From Streptomyces reniochalinae (GTDB taxonomy: Bacteria > Actinomycetota > Actinomycetes > Streptomycetales > Streptomycetaceae): a stretch of DNA of 64,000 bases. Made by a program: the position numbers and the translations under genes. Below, one piece after another: positions 43,706 through 52,721 of this stretch (position 1 is its first letter; the number at the start of each line of letters is the position of its first letter). The DNA is taken from NCBI RefSeq assembly GCF_003323735.1, contig NZ_QOIM01000045.1:62001-126000 (forward strand), written 5' to 3'. The notes under the pieces were generated by a model that was given only the letters and a program-made list of their open reading frames with translations, was not told the origin of the DNA and searched no databases.

Positions 43706-44908
43706 TCACTCGACGGGTGTCACCCGGCCTGTCACGTCGCCCAGGCCGACGCGGGTTCCGCCGGGCCCCGGTGCCCACGCGGTGAGGGTCACCTCGTCGC
43801 CGTCCTCCAGGAACGTGCGCTTGCCGTCGGGGAGTTCCAGGGGTTCGCGGCCGCCCCAGGTCAGCTCCAGGAGTGAGCCGCGCTGGGCGGGTTCGGCTCC
43901 GCTGACGGTGCCGGAGGCGTACAGGTCACCGGTGCGCAGCGAGGCGCCGTTGACCGTCATGTGGGCGAGTTGCTGGGCGGCTGTCCAGTACATGGTGGAG
44001 AAGGGCGGTTCGGCGAGGGTGTGGCCGTTCAGCCGCACCGTCATGCGCAGGTCGTAGCCGCCGGGTTCGATGCCGCCGGCGGAGTCGTCCAGGTAGGGCA
44101 GCAGGGGGAAGTCCCGGGGAGGCGGGGCCACTCGGGCGGCGTCGAGGGCGTCGAGGGGGGTGATCCAGGGGGAGACCGTGGTGGCGAAGGACTTGCCGAG
44201 GAAGGGGCCCAGGGGCACGTATTCCCAGGCCTGGATGTCCCGCGCGGACCAGTCGTTGAGCAGCGTCACGCCGAACACGTGCTCGCGGAAGCCGGCCAGC
44301 CCGACGGGGGTGCCCATGGTGCTGGGGGTGCCGACGACGAACCCGACCTCCGCCTCGATGTCCAGCCGCTGCGAGGGGCCGAAGGCCGGGACCGGCTCGC
44401 TCGGGGGCTTGCGCTGTCCTCGGGGGCGGGTGACGGGCGTGCCGGAGACGACGACGGTGCCGGCCCGCCCGTGGTAGCCGATGGGCAGGTGCTTCCAGTT
44501 GGGGGTGAGCGCTTCGCTGTCCGGGCGGAAGATGCGGCCGACGTTGGTGGCGTGGTGTTCGCTGGCGTAGAAGTCGACGTAGTCGGCGACCTCGAACGGC
44601 AGGTGGAGGCGCACCTGGGGGAGGGGCAGCAGGTGGCGCGCGGCGGTCTCGCGGTGCGTCTCGTCGGTCAGCCAGGCGCGCACCTCGGCGCGTACGGCCT
44701 GCCAGACGGGGCGTCCGGCGGCCATCAGGGCGTTGAGCGACGGTGCTCGCAGCACCTCGGTGTGCAGGGAGCCGAACGCGGCGGCGGCCGCGCCCAGGTC
44801 GAGCACGTCGTCGCCGAACCGGACGCCGAGCCGGCGGTGGCCTGGCGCGTCCGGTGTGGTGAAGAGGCCGTACGGAAGGTTGTCCGGGCCGAAGAGAGTG
44901 TCACTCAT
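43706..44908 (-). CDS. fahA: Fumarylacetoacetase
   Basis: A 400-residue fumarylacetoacetate hydrolase, the last step of tyrosine/homogentisate breakdown to fumarate and acetoacetate. Motifs fit: DFYASEHHATNVGRIFRPDS with the catalytic His, LDIEAEVGFVVGTPS (metal-binding Glu), LLNDWSARDIQAWEYVPLGP and FLGKSFATTVSPW. The ATG at 44906-44908 gives the usual N-terminus (FGPDNLPYGLF). No other tyrosine-degradation gene is nearby; Streptomyces usually keep hmgA elsewhere. The open frame extends far upstream but that part is antisense to another gene. Confidence 0.92.
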   Translation of the reverse strand: MSDTLFGPDNLPYGLFTTPDAPGHRRLGVRFGDDVLDLGAAAAAFGSLHTEVLRAPSLNALMAAGRPVWQAVRAEVRAWLTDETHRETAARHLLPLPQVRLHLPFEVADYVDFYASEHHATNVGRIFRPDSEALTPNWKHLPIGYHGRAGTVVVSGTPVTRPRGQRKPPSEPVPAFGPSQRLDIEAEVGFVVGTPSTMGTPVGLAGFREHVFGVTLLNDWSARDIQAWEYVPLGPFLGKSFATTVSPWITPLDALDAARVAPPPRDFPLLPYLDDSAGGIEPGGYDLRMTVRLNGHTLAEPPFSTMYWTAAQQLAHMTVNGASLRTGDLYASGTVSGAEPAQRGSLLELTWGGREPLELPDGKRTFLEDGDEVTLTAWAPGPGGTRVGLGDVTGRVTPVE

Positions 44909-45034
44909 GGAGGTCACACTATGAGGGAGCGTGACGCGGGAACACCGGTGCGCGAGCTTGTCGGGCCGGTCCCTGCCGCGTGTCCTGCGCGGCCCGCCGC
45001 CTAGGATGCTCGCGAAGGTGTGAGGGGGGCTGCC

Positions 45035-47194
45035 GTGCGACGCGTCGTTCTGACCGTGGCCGCCCTGTCGCTGGGCGCTCTGCTCGGTCCCGCGCCAAGC
45101 GCCGCGACCGCGGCGACCCCGGCAGCCGCCGCGGGCTCCGCACCCGCCGCAACCACCGCAGCCGCCGGGAGCGCGGCGACCGCCGGGCGCTCCGTATCCA
45201 CCGCGACCGCCGAGCGCTCCGCATCCGCCGCGACCGCAGCCACCCGGGGATCGCGGGCAGTCAAGGCGCCGACGGGTCAGGAGGCCGACGGGGCGGCGCG
45301 GCAGGCCGCCTGGTTCGCGCGGCGACTGCGTGCGGACCCGGTGCACGTCTCGGACCAGATCCCGTTCGCCCACCCCCGCTCGGCCGCGTCCCGCTTCGCC
45401 GCGCAGGCCGCGCGCACCGGCGTTCCGACCTACGTCCTCGTGGTCCCGTTCCAGACCGCCCTCGACGCGCGCGAGCTTCTTGGCGCCGTCCACCGGAAGG
45501 TGGACCGCAAGGGTCTCTACGTCGTGGTGGACGGCACGTCCGGCGATCAGCTGGAGGCCGCGGCCTACGGGGTGTCCGTCCCGGCCGAGGACGCGGCGCG
45601 GGCGGCGGGGTGGGAGATGCCCTCGGACGCGACGGCGCTCGACGTCTTCACCCGGTTCGTGGACGTCGTGCGGCAGAGCGGGGCGCGGGCCGCCGCGCGC
45701 GCGTCGGAGGCGGAGGAGAGACGCCTCGTCGACGAGAAGCGTCCCGAGCCGTTCTACACGACGCGCGGGGACCGGTCCGTCAGCTCCGGTGTGGCGGGGG
45801 CCCTGGCGGGCGGGGTGCCGCTCCTCGTCCTCGCCGTCGGCTGCACGGTCTGCCGGCGCCACCGCGGTCACGGCCGCGGATTCCTGGGCTACGGGGTGCC
45901 GCTCGTGTGCGCGATCGGCGCCGCGGTCCTCGTGCACTCGGGCGCGGTGGCCTTCGCGCAGGGAGAGAAGGCCGTTCCGTCGGCCCGGCCGACCGCGCAC
46001 GACCTGCAACTGCGCGCGGACCGGGTCGCGGAGGGGCTGCGCCGGGCACCGGTCTACCAGGACCCCGAGTCGCCTGCCGCGCTCGACGGCCGCCACCTGA
46101 CCGCCGTGAGGGAGCGGTTGTCCGCGCTGGAGGTGCCCGCCCGGCTGGTCGTCCTTCCGGCGCTGGCGGACGAGGACGAGTCGGGCGGCGACGCGGACCT
46201 CTTCCTCCAGCGGCTGCACGAGACTCTCGGCGAGGACGGTCTCTACATCCTCGCGGGGGGCGACGGCTTCGACGGGTTCGACGTCACCGTCGCCAACTAC
46301 GGCGTGAAGCTCGCCGCCAAGGAACTGGACGACTACGGCGACTGGATCCGCTACGGCCCCGAGGACAGCGACGAGGAACCGGCGCTGGGACGCCGGATCA
46401 CCGCGCTGGCCCGGCACGTCGAGGACGTGCCCCAGGGCCCGCCCGGCCGTCCCGAGGACGCGGGGCGGGTGGACGAGCCCGCGGACACGTCCCTGCCGCC
46501 GGTCGACTCCGGTGCCTACCGCCCCGCGGCCGGTGGCGCGGCCGGGCTGGTACTGGCCGGGTGGGGCGCGCTCGCCGCCCGGCGGCGGATACGCGAGGGC
46601 ACAGGTCTCACTGCCTCGCTGCCGCGGATCCCGGCGGCCTGGGCCGTCCCCGAGGCGGGAGGACGGGACGCGCCCGCCCGTCCGCGCCGCCGCTGGCTCC
46701 GCCGGACCGCGGGGCGGGAACTCAACGAACTCGCCGCCGCGTTCGCCGCGGCCGAGGGGGGACTCGACAAGGCCGCCAGGGGCCACGTGTGGGCCTGCCT
46801 GGACGCGGCGGTGCTCCTGCTCGACCGGCAGGGCGACGGACGGATCGACGCGGACGCGGACAGGGGCGACCTCGCGGCCGCGCTCGCGCTGGTCCGGGCG
46901 GGCCGGGCGGCACTCGGCGGGAGCGGCCGGCAGGCGGTGCGGCGCCGGCTGTGCTCCGTCAACCCGCTGCACGGCACCTACGAGCCCGCCGGGCGCGCGG
47001 CCGGGTGTGCGGCCTGCCGCGCGGCGGCCGCCGGGCCCGATCGGGCGCGCGGCCTGCTGCTGCCGGGGACCGACGGCGCTCCGGTGCCCTACCGCGAGTC
47101 GCCGGGCCCGCTCGGCCTTGCCGCCACGAGTGAGGTCCGACACCTCATCGACCACGTCAGGGAGCGCTTCCATGTGTCAGACGTCTCCGGCTGA
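45035..47194 (+). CDS. Membrane protein with two outside repeat domains and a Cys-containing inner domain
   Basis: A 719-residue protein of unknown function. A signal-like start (VVLTVAALSLGALLGPAP) is followed by an Ala/Thr-rich segment. Two related outside domains follow: one with DPVHVSDQIP, VPTYVLVVPF and GLYVVVDG (about 85-210), one with APVYQDPES, VPARLVVLPA and GLYILAGG (about 325-450). They are separated by two membrane spans, and a third span (GLVLAGWGALAA) leads to a cytoplasmic helical region ending in CSVNPLHGTYEP and CAAC. The GTG at 45035 has GAGGGGGG upstream. It overlaps the next gene, a shorter relative, by 23 bp. Confidence 0.75.
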   Translation: MRRVVLTVAALSLGALLGPAPSAATAATPAAAAGSAPAATTAAAGSAATAGRSVSTATAERSASAATAATRGSRAVKAPTGQEADGAARQAAWFARRLRADPVHVSDQIPFAHPRSAASRFAAQAARTGVPTYVLVVPFQTALDARELLGAVHRKVDRKGLYVVVDGTSGDQLEAAAYGVSVPAEDAARAAGWEMPSDATALDVFTRFVDVVRQSGARAAARASEAEERRLVDEKRPEPFYTTRGDRSVSSGVAGALAGGVPLLVLAVGCTVCRRHRGHGRGFLGYGVPLVCAIGAAVLVHSGAVAFAQGEKAVPSARPTAHDLQLRADRVAEGLRRAPVYQDPESPAALDGRHLTAVRERLSALEVPARLVVLPALADEDESGGDADLFLQRLHETLGEDGLYILAGGDGFDGFDVTVANYGVKLAAKELDDYGDWIRYGPEDSDEEPALGRRITALARHVEDVPQGPPGRPEDAGRVDEPADTSLPPVDSGAYRPAAGGAAGLVLAGWGALAARRRIREGTGLTASLPRIPAAWAVPEAGGRDAPARPRRRWLRRTAGRELNELAAAFAAAEGGLDKAARGHVWACLDAAVLLLDRQGDGRIDADADRGDLAAALALVRAGRAALGGSGRQAVRRRLCSVNPLHGTYEPAGRAAGCAACRAAAAGPDRARGLLLPGTDGAPVPYRESPGPLGLAATSEVRHLIDHVRERFHVSDVSG
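45176..45229 (+). repeat. 27-bp tandem duplication in coding sequence
   Basis: Two adjacent 27-bp units (45176-45202, 45203-45229) match at 24 positions and encode ATAGRSVST and ATAERSASA in the Ala/Thr-rich linker after the signal sequence. A partial third unit begins at 45230. Confidence 0.75.
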
Positions 47195-48539
47195 CCGCCG
47201 CCGTCGGGCGGGCGCTGTGGTGGCAGCGCTGTCCGTGGCGGTCCTCGGCTCGTCCGCGTCCGCGGGGGCCGCCTCGCCGGACGGCTCGCAGGGCGACCGC
47301 ATCGCGTCCGCCCTGCGCTCCTCCCCGGTGTACGTCGCCGACTCCTACAGGGCGCGGATGTCGCGGGGCCAGGAGCGTGCGCTGGGCAGGCGGATCGCCA
47401 GAAGCGGGCTGCCCATCAAGGTCGTCCTGATGCCGTTCACGGACAAGGGGGGCACAGGGCGGGACGCCTGGAGCGGCTCCGCCGAGCAGTTCGCCGCCGT
47501 CATGCACGAGGAACTGGCGCGTGGCGACGAGGAGTTCATCCTGCTCACCAACTCCGGCTGGGACGAGGAACGTTCCCTGGAAGGCCACGAGTGGCCCGAC
47601 GAGGAGCGGTACGAGGCCCGGTACGCGGCCTGGGCCGTCGGCGAACTCGACAGCATGCGCACGAAGGGCTTCGCCGCGCGCTTCTCCCGCGCGGTCGACC
47701 TCACGGCCGAGGGCGACGGCATGCGCGTCTACGAGAGGGCGCGGGAGAAGGCGCGCGAGAAGGACCCGCCGCAGGACGCGGCGCCGTCCGGGAAACCGGC
47801 GGCCGCGGACGGCGAGGGCCCAGGTGTTCAGGCCGCCGCCGCGGCCTTCCTCGCGGGAGGGGCGACCGTACTGGTGCTCGGCGTGGCCGCCCTGCTGTGG
47901 TGGCGGGCGCGGCGGGCCGCCGTGCTCCCCGCGGCGGGGCCGCGGTCGGTGTTCGCCACCGCTCGCGGCGAGCAGGCCGGCGCGCTGCGCGACCGGGTAC
48001 GCGAGGAGGTCGTCCGCCTGGGGGAGGACGTGTCCGGGCGCGAAGCCGCGGACGGTGGCGCTGACGGGGCGCGCCGCGCCCTGGACGCGTACGAGGCGGC
48101 CACGACGGTGCTGGACGCGGCCGAGGGCCTCGCCGACCTGGCAGGGGCCCTCGCACTGGTCGAGGAGGGCCGGGCCGCGCTGCGCGCCTCCGCCAAGCGG
48201 GGCACGCGGGCGGCCGGGAGTCGTGGGGTGCTGCCGCTGTGCTTCTTCCATCCGCTGCACGGGCGTGGCGTGCGGCGGGTCCGCTGGCGCCCGCTCGGGC
48301 AGCGCGAACCGCTGCGCGTGGCCGCGTGCCACGAGTGCGCCGAGGCGGTCCGTGCACACCGCCCGCCCGAGGTGCTGAGGGCACCAGACGGCGACCGTGA
48401 CGTGCCCTACTTCGAGATCTCCCCGGAACGGAGCCTGTGGGCCGCCACCGGCTACGGCTCCTTGACGGCCGGTCCGCTGGCCGTCCGCGTCCAGCGGGGC
48501 GACTTCACCCGCGCGGCGGCGAACCGGGCCCGTGCTTAG
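47172..48539 (+). CDS. Membrane protein, shorter relative of the preceding gene product
   Basis: A 455-residue protein of unknown function. A signal-like segment (AVVAALSVAVLGSSASA) leads to one outside domain (about 40-190; SSPVYVADSYR, LPIKVVLMPF, EFILLTNSG). One membrane span (AFLAGGATVLVLGVAALLWW) and a cytoplasmic helical domain follow, with the same closing cysteine pattern as its neighbour (CFFHPLHGRG, then ACHEC) and WAATGYGSL near the end. The ATG at 47172 follows GGAG and lies inside the end of the preceding gene, so the two are coupled and probably function together. Confidence 0.8.
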   Translation: MCQTSPADRRRRAGAVVAALSVAVLGSSASAGAASPDGSQGDRIASALRSSPVYVADSYRARMSRGQERALGRRIARSGLPIKVVLMPFTDKGGTGRDAWSGSAEQFAAVMHEELARGDEEFILLTNSGWDEERSLEGHEWPDEERYEARYAAWAVGELDSMRTKGFAARFSRAVDLTAEGDGMRVYERAREKAREKDPPQDAAPSGKPAAADGEGPGVQAAAAAFLAGGATVLVLGVAALLWWRARRAAVLPAAGPRSVFATARGEQAGALRDRVREEVVRLGEDVSGREAADGGADGARRALDAYEAATTVLDAAEGLADLAGALALVEEGRAALRASAKRGTRAAGSRGVLPLCFFHPLHGRGVRRVRWRPLGQREPLRVAACHECAEAVRAHRPPEVLRAPDGDRDVPYFEISPERSLWAATGYGSLTAGPLAVRVQRGDFTRAAANRARA

Positions 48540-48639
48540 GGCTTTCCCCGCGGGCTCCGGTGACGGGGGTGCCACTGCCCGTGCTCCGGCCAGGGGGTGC
48601 CACCGCCCGCGGGCGTGCGGTGCGGTCCGCGGGCGGACG

Positions 48640-48676
48640 CCCCGGCGCCCCCGGACGGGGGCCGGGGGCGCCGGGG
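48640..48676. terminator. Hairpin between convergent genes
   Basis: CCCCGGCGCCCCCGG (48640-48654) and its exact complement (48662-48676) form a 15-bp stem with a 7-nt loop, 8 bp beyond the stop of the CocE/NonD gene and about 100 bp beyond the membrane protein gene. Confidence 0.75.
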
Positions 48677-48683
48677 CCGGGGA

Positions 48684-50711
48684 TCAGCCGGCTGTGCGCC
48701 TGATCCGCCGCTCCCAGGCCCGGGAGAAGACCTCGGTCTCCCCGTCCCAGCAGGTGACCTCGTTCACGGCGATGAAGTCGGTCTCGTCGGCGCGGAGTTC
48801 GGAGCGGGTGCGCAGGCGGGCGTGCCAGCCCAAGTCCCGGCGGCGCAGTCCGACCTCCCACTCGGAGACGGCGCGGGCGCTGAGCGGGTCGCCTTCGTCG
48901 ATGACGTAGGTCTCCAGGGCGTTCTCGGTGAACTCCAGCCCGTCCGGGTAGATGCGGGTGCCGCCGTAGCGGGGGTCGACCTCCAGCCGCCACCGGCCGG
49001 CGGCGACGTCGCGCACCACGCGCCTCTCGGGCCGCTGGGTGCCGCCCTCGGCGTCCGGGTAGCGCACACCGAGGGGTTCGGCCTGCTCGGGTTCCCCGAA
49101 CCGGATCGCGGGGGCGCCCTCGTCGGCGGCCGGGTTCCTCACGGGCAGTTCCAGCGCGCTGTGTGAGGGGTCGAGCACCCAGCCCGCCTCGCTGCCCGGC
49201 TGGGGCCAGATCCAGGGCCAGTAGGCGGAGGAGAGCGCGATCCTGATGCGGTGCCCGGCGGGGAACGCGTGGCCGATGCCGTTGAGTTCGAAGCCGACGT
49301 CCTCCGTCGCTCCGGGCTCCCACTCCACCACGCGGTCGCGTCCGTGCCGGGCCGAGAGGTTGAGTACGCCCCGGGTCACCAGGGTGGAGGAGCCGTCGGG
49401 CGCTACGTCGCAGACGCGCGCGACGACCTGGCCGCGGGGGACCTGGCTGGTGAGGCGCAGCCGCACCCGCGGCCGTCCCAGTACCTCCACGCGCCCGTCC
49501 AGCACCGCGGAGTCGAAGCAGACGGAGCGCCCGTCCTCCTCGCGCTGGTCGGGCGGCAGGTCGGCCTCGTTCCCGAACGGGAAGAAGCGCCCCGCGTCCA
49601 CCCCGGTGTGCTGGGGCGAGCGCACCACGAACGGGCCGCTGCCCGGCAGCTCGTACGGCGTCATGGTGACGGCGGGTGAGGGCCACTCCCGGTCGCCCAC
49701 CCAGCGCCCTTCGAGCTGTTCGTAGACCGTCGCCGGCGGGTGCGACTCGCTGATCCACGAGCGCAGCAGCGGCTCGTCCATGACGCCGGTGTCCTCGTTC
49801 TTGAGCCACCGGTCCCACCAGCGCAGCGTCTCCTGGAGGAAGCCGATGGCGGGTCCTGGCGGCAGGCCGCGGTCCGGGTACTGGTGCGACCAGGGGCCGA
49901 TCAGCCCGCGTACCGGAGCGCCGCTCGCGCCGGGCAGGTGTTCGACGAGCCGCAGCACGGTGTCGCGGTAGGGGTCGTGCCAGCCGCCGACCGCGAGGAC
50001 GGCCGCGTCGACGGCTGCGTAGTTCTCGCAGGCGCTGCCGTGCCGCCAGTAGTCGTCGCGGGTCTGGTGGTCCAGCCAGGTGTGGATGAACGGGTCGATC
50101 GCCTCCAGGCGGCGCAGCCACATCTCCCGCCAGGCGTCGCCGACCTGCGCGGGGTCCGGCGGGCGTGAGGCGAAGGCGAGCATGGTGGAGGCCCAGGCGT
50201 GCATGTCCACGGCCAGCACGGAGCCGCCCATGTAGTGCACGTCGTTGTCGTAGCGGTCGTCCGAGGAGCAGACGGTGACGATCGCCTTGAGGGCTTCGGG
50301 GGCGCGCGCGGCCAGCTGGAGGCTGTTGAAGCCGCCCCAGGAGATGCCGAACATGCCGACCCCGCCGCTGGACCAGGGCTGGGCGGCCAGCCAGGCGATG
50401 ACGGCCTCGCCGTCGGCGAGCTCGCGCTCGTCGTACTCGTCGCCGGGCAGCCCCTCGGCGTTGCCGTGGCCGCGCACGTCGACGCGGACGGAGGCGTAGC
50501 CGTGCCCCGCGTACCAGGGGTGGCGCTGGGCGTCGCGCGGGGCCGTCCAGTCGCTCAGCCGGTAGGGGAGGTACTCCAGGAGCACGGGGACGGGCTCCTC
50601 GGTGACGGGCCGCCACACGCGCGCGTACAGATGTTCGCCGGTCGGCGTGGGAATCCACAGGTCCTCACGGACGACGCGGTACGGGAACTGTTCAGGGGTG
50701 CGGATGTGCAT
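48684..50711 (-). CDS. CocE/NonD family hydrolase (S15-type acyl or peptide hydrolase)
   Basis: A 675-residue alpha/beta hydrolase with a C-terminal jelly-roll domain. The nucleophile is Ser124 in FGISWGGFNS, the acid is in VGGWHDPYRD and the histidine in GPWSHQYPD. The oxyanion-side YLPYR and RVDVRGHG segments are intact. The family includes X-Pro dipeptidyl peptidases, cocaine esterase and glutaryl-acylase types, so the substrate is open. No signal peptide is apparent. The ATG at 50709-50711 lacks a strong ribosome site. The next gene on this strand is a POT peptide transporter, which would fit peptide use. Confidence 0.85.
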   Translation of the reverse strand: MHIRTPEQFPYRVVREDLWIPTPTGEHLYARVWRPVTEEPVPVLLEYLPYRLSDWTAPRDAQRHPWYAGHGYASVRVDVRGHGNAEGLPGDEYDERELADGEAVIAWLAAQPWSSGGVGMFGISWGGFNSLQLAARAPEALKAIVTVCSSDDRYDNDVHYMGGSVLAVDMHAWASTMLAFASRPPDPAQVGDAWREMWLRRLEAIDPFIHTWLDHQTRDDYWRHGSACENYAAVDAAVLAVGGWHDPYRDTVLRLVEHLPGASGAPVRGLIGPWSHQYPDRGLPPGPAIGFLQETLRWWDRWLKNEDTGVMDEPLLRSWISESHPPATVYEQLEGRWVGDREWPSPAVTMTPYELPGSGPFVVRSPQHTGVDAGRFFPFGNEADLPPDQREEDGRSVCFDSAVLDGRVEVLGRPRVRLRLTSQVPRGQVVARVCDVAPDGSSTLVTRGVLNLSARHGRDRVVEWEPGATEDVGFELNGIGHAFPAGHRIRIALSSAYWPWIWPQPGSEAGWVLDPSHSALELPVRNPAADEGAPAIRFGEPEQAEPLGVRYPDAEGGTQRPERRVVRDVAAGRWRLEVDPRYGGTRIYPDGLEFTENALETYVIDEGDPLSARAVSEWEVGLRRRDLGWHARLRTRSELRADETDFIAVNEVTCWDGETEVFSRAWERRIRRTAG

Positions 50712-50855
50712 AGCTGTAAATCTTCGGACATGTGCGGAAGGTTTCCGGGCACCGGGGGTCGGCCGGGCGACGCGTCCGGCGGTTCGGGCGCACGGGGGCG
50801 GTGTGGCGGACCCGGCGCCCGTACGCCCCGGCACGGCGTCGGCCGCCGTGCGTGC

Positions 50856-52418
50856 TCAGTGGATCGGGTGCATGGTGCGGCGCAGCCACGGGGCCACGGC
50901 GAGGACGGCGAGCCCGACGACGACGGCGACGGCGCCGTTGAGCGTGAAGTAGAGGCTGTCCGCGATCCGCCCGTAGAACTTCACCGTCTGCGCCTGGACG
51001 CCGGTGGCCAGGGCGAGTGAGAGGAACCACAGGGCGAGCGCCTGGCTGCTGAAGGCCGCCGGCGCCAGCTTGCTCGTCGCCGACAAACCGGTGGACTCCA
51101 GCAGCACGTCACCGACGCCGATGAACAGCACCGCCAGCACGATCCACACCAGGCTGATCTGCCAGCCGTCCCCCGACTTGCCCAGCAGGACGGGGACGAG
51201 CACGAGGAAGCCGAGGCCGCCCAGCAGCACGCCGAACGCCAGCTTGTTCGAGGCCTGCGGCTGCCGCGGCCCCATCCGCTGCCAGGCGCCCGCGATGAAC
51301 GGCGCGGAGAGCACCGAGACGGCTCCCAGCGCCGAGCTGATCCAGCTGGAGGGCGCGTGGTAGCCGAAGACGCTGGTGTTCACGTGGTTGTCCGTGAGCA
51401 GCACCAGGACCGTGTACGACTGGAAGAGCACGAAGTTGAACGCGACGGAGGCCAGCCACAGCACGAGGAAGGGCCGCAGCCTTCCCCGCTCCCGCGGCGT
51501 CACCCGGGGGCTGCGCCACATGACGGCGAAGTAGGCGACGGGCGCCGCCATCGACACGTACGTCAGCGTGTCCACGAAGCCGGACAGCGTCAGCGCGCCC
51601 CCGAGCGACAGCGCCACGCACGCCACGGCCACCACCACGAGACCGGCCGCGATCAGCCACACCGCGCGGCGCATGGCGGCGGGCGGCAGCGCGAACTCGG
51701 CGCCCTCCTTGCGTCCCGCCAGGTGCCGGCGCCCTGCGACGTACTGGATGATGCCGAACGTCATGCCGACGGCAGCGGCGGAGAAGCCCCAGTGCCAGTC
51801 GATGTCCTCGCCCAGCAGCCCCGTGACGATCGGGCCGAGGAAGGCGCCGATGTTGATGCTCATGTAGTAGAGCGAGAAGCCGGCGTCCCTGCGCTCGTCG
51901 GTGGCGGAGTAGAGCTTGCCGACCATGGCGGCGACGTTCGGCTTGAGCATGCCCGTGCCGGCGCTGATCAGCCCCAGGCCGATCCAGGTGGAGGCGGCGG
52001 CGGGAACCGCCATCGCGTAGTGGCCGCAGGCGATGAGCAGGGCCCCGTAGAGGACCGAGCGGTAGGAGCCGAGCATCCGGTCGGCGATCCAGCCGCCCGC
52101 CACCGACAGCAGGTAGACCAGGGTGCTGTAGCCGGCCGCGACGGAGGCGGCGGCGCCGGGGTCCATGCCCAGGCCCCCGTCTGCCGCGGTGGCGGAGAAG
52201 AAGAGCACCAGGATGGCCTGCATGCCCAGGAACGAGAACCGTTCCCAGATCTCCAGCCCCGACAGGGGGAGCAGCCCGCGGGGGTGCCCCAGGAAGTCAC
52301 GCCCGGTGGGCGCCGCGTCGCCGGGCCCCGCGGTGTTCGCGGGCCCGCCGGGGGACGTAGGGTTTGCGCCTCCGTCCTGTCCGTGCGGCGTCGGGTCCTG
52401 GCTGGATCTGGGGGACAC
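50856..52418 (-). CDS. POT-family proton-dependent oligopeptide transporter
   Basis: A 520-residue major facilitator of the PTR/POT family with about 14 spans. The proton-coupling motif ExxERF appears as EIWERFSFLG in span 1 and the loop signature is GGWIADRMLGSYRSVLYGA; FSLYYMSINIGAFLGP is the PTR2 signature. It should import di- and tripeptides with protons. The GTG at 52416-52418 was chosen because AGGAG lies 8 bp upstream; the frame stays open to 52529. It has a 50-residue hydrophilic Pro/Gly-rich N-terminus. The CocE/NonD hydrolase gene lies 144 bp downstream. Confidence 0.9.
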   Translation of the reverse strand: MSPRSSQDPTPHGQDGGANPTSPGGPANTAGPGDAAPTGRDFLGHPRGLLPLSGLEIWERFSFLGMQAILVLFFSATAADGGLGMDPGAAASVAAGYSTLVYLLSVAGGWIADRMLGSYRSVLYGALLIACGHYAMAVPAAASTWIGLGLISAGTGMLKPNVAAMVGKLYSATDERRDAGFSLYYMSINIGAFLGPIVTGLLGEDIDWHWGFSAAAVGMTFGIIQYVAGRRHLAGRKEGAEFALPPAAMRRAVWLIAAGLVVVAVACVALSLGGALTLSGFVDTLTYVSMAAPVAYFAVMWRSPRVTPRERGRLRPFLVLWLASVAFNFVLFQSYTVLVLLTDNHVNTSVFGYHAPSSWISSALGAVSVLSAPFIAGAWQRMGPRQPQASNKLAFGVLLGGLGFLVLVPVLLGKSGDGWQISLVWIVLAVLFIGVGDVLLESTGLSATSKLAPAAFSSQALALWFLSLALATGVQAQTVKFYGRIADSLYFTLNGAVAVVVGLAVLAVAPWLRRTMHPIH

Positions 52419-52721
52419 GGGTGGTGCTCCTGACACGTTCGGCGATTCGAGTGCCTCTGCTGTCCCGGACGCTCGGTTGCAAACCGCACCTAACGGGTGA
52501 TGTGCAACATATCCCGTATATCTCCGCATTGCGCGTCAAGAACGTTCTGCTGGGCAGGCGCCGACCGTGATCGTTATGTGACCGGTTACGCTGCCAGGAG
52601 AGGGCGGAGGGTGGCCCTCGGCCCACGCGTGCCACCCGCGGTCCGCAAGCGCAACAGCAGTCGAGCAGCAGTAGGCCATCCGTGCCCGTTCGTTCCACGT
52701 ACGCAGACAGGAGTACCCCTC

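Noticed and set aside
43668..43728. Direct repeats of CGACGGGCG between recQ and fumarylacetoacetase as a possible mobile-element scar
   Set aside because: Copies are imperfect, short and partly coding; no transposase, inverted ends or target duplication is visible.
46512..47171. Upstream extension of the second membrane protein frame
   Set aside because: It overlaps the coding end of the first membrane protein in another frame; ATG 47172 has a ribosome site and signal sequence.
44909..47173. Upstream extension of the fumarylacetoacetase frame
   Set aside because: The extra 755 codons are antisense to the membrane protein gene at 45035 and lack homology; the normal N-terminus begins at 44908.
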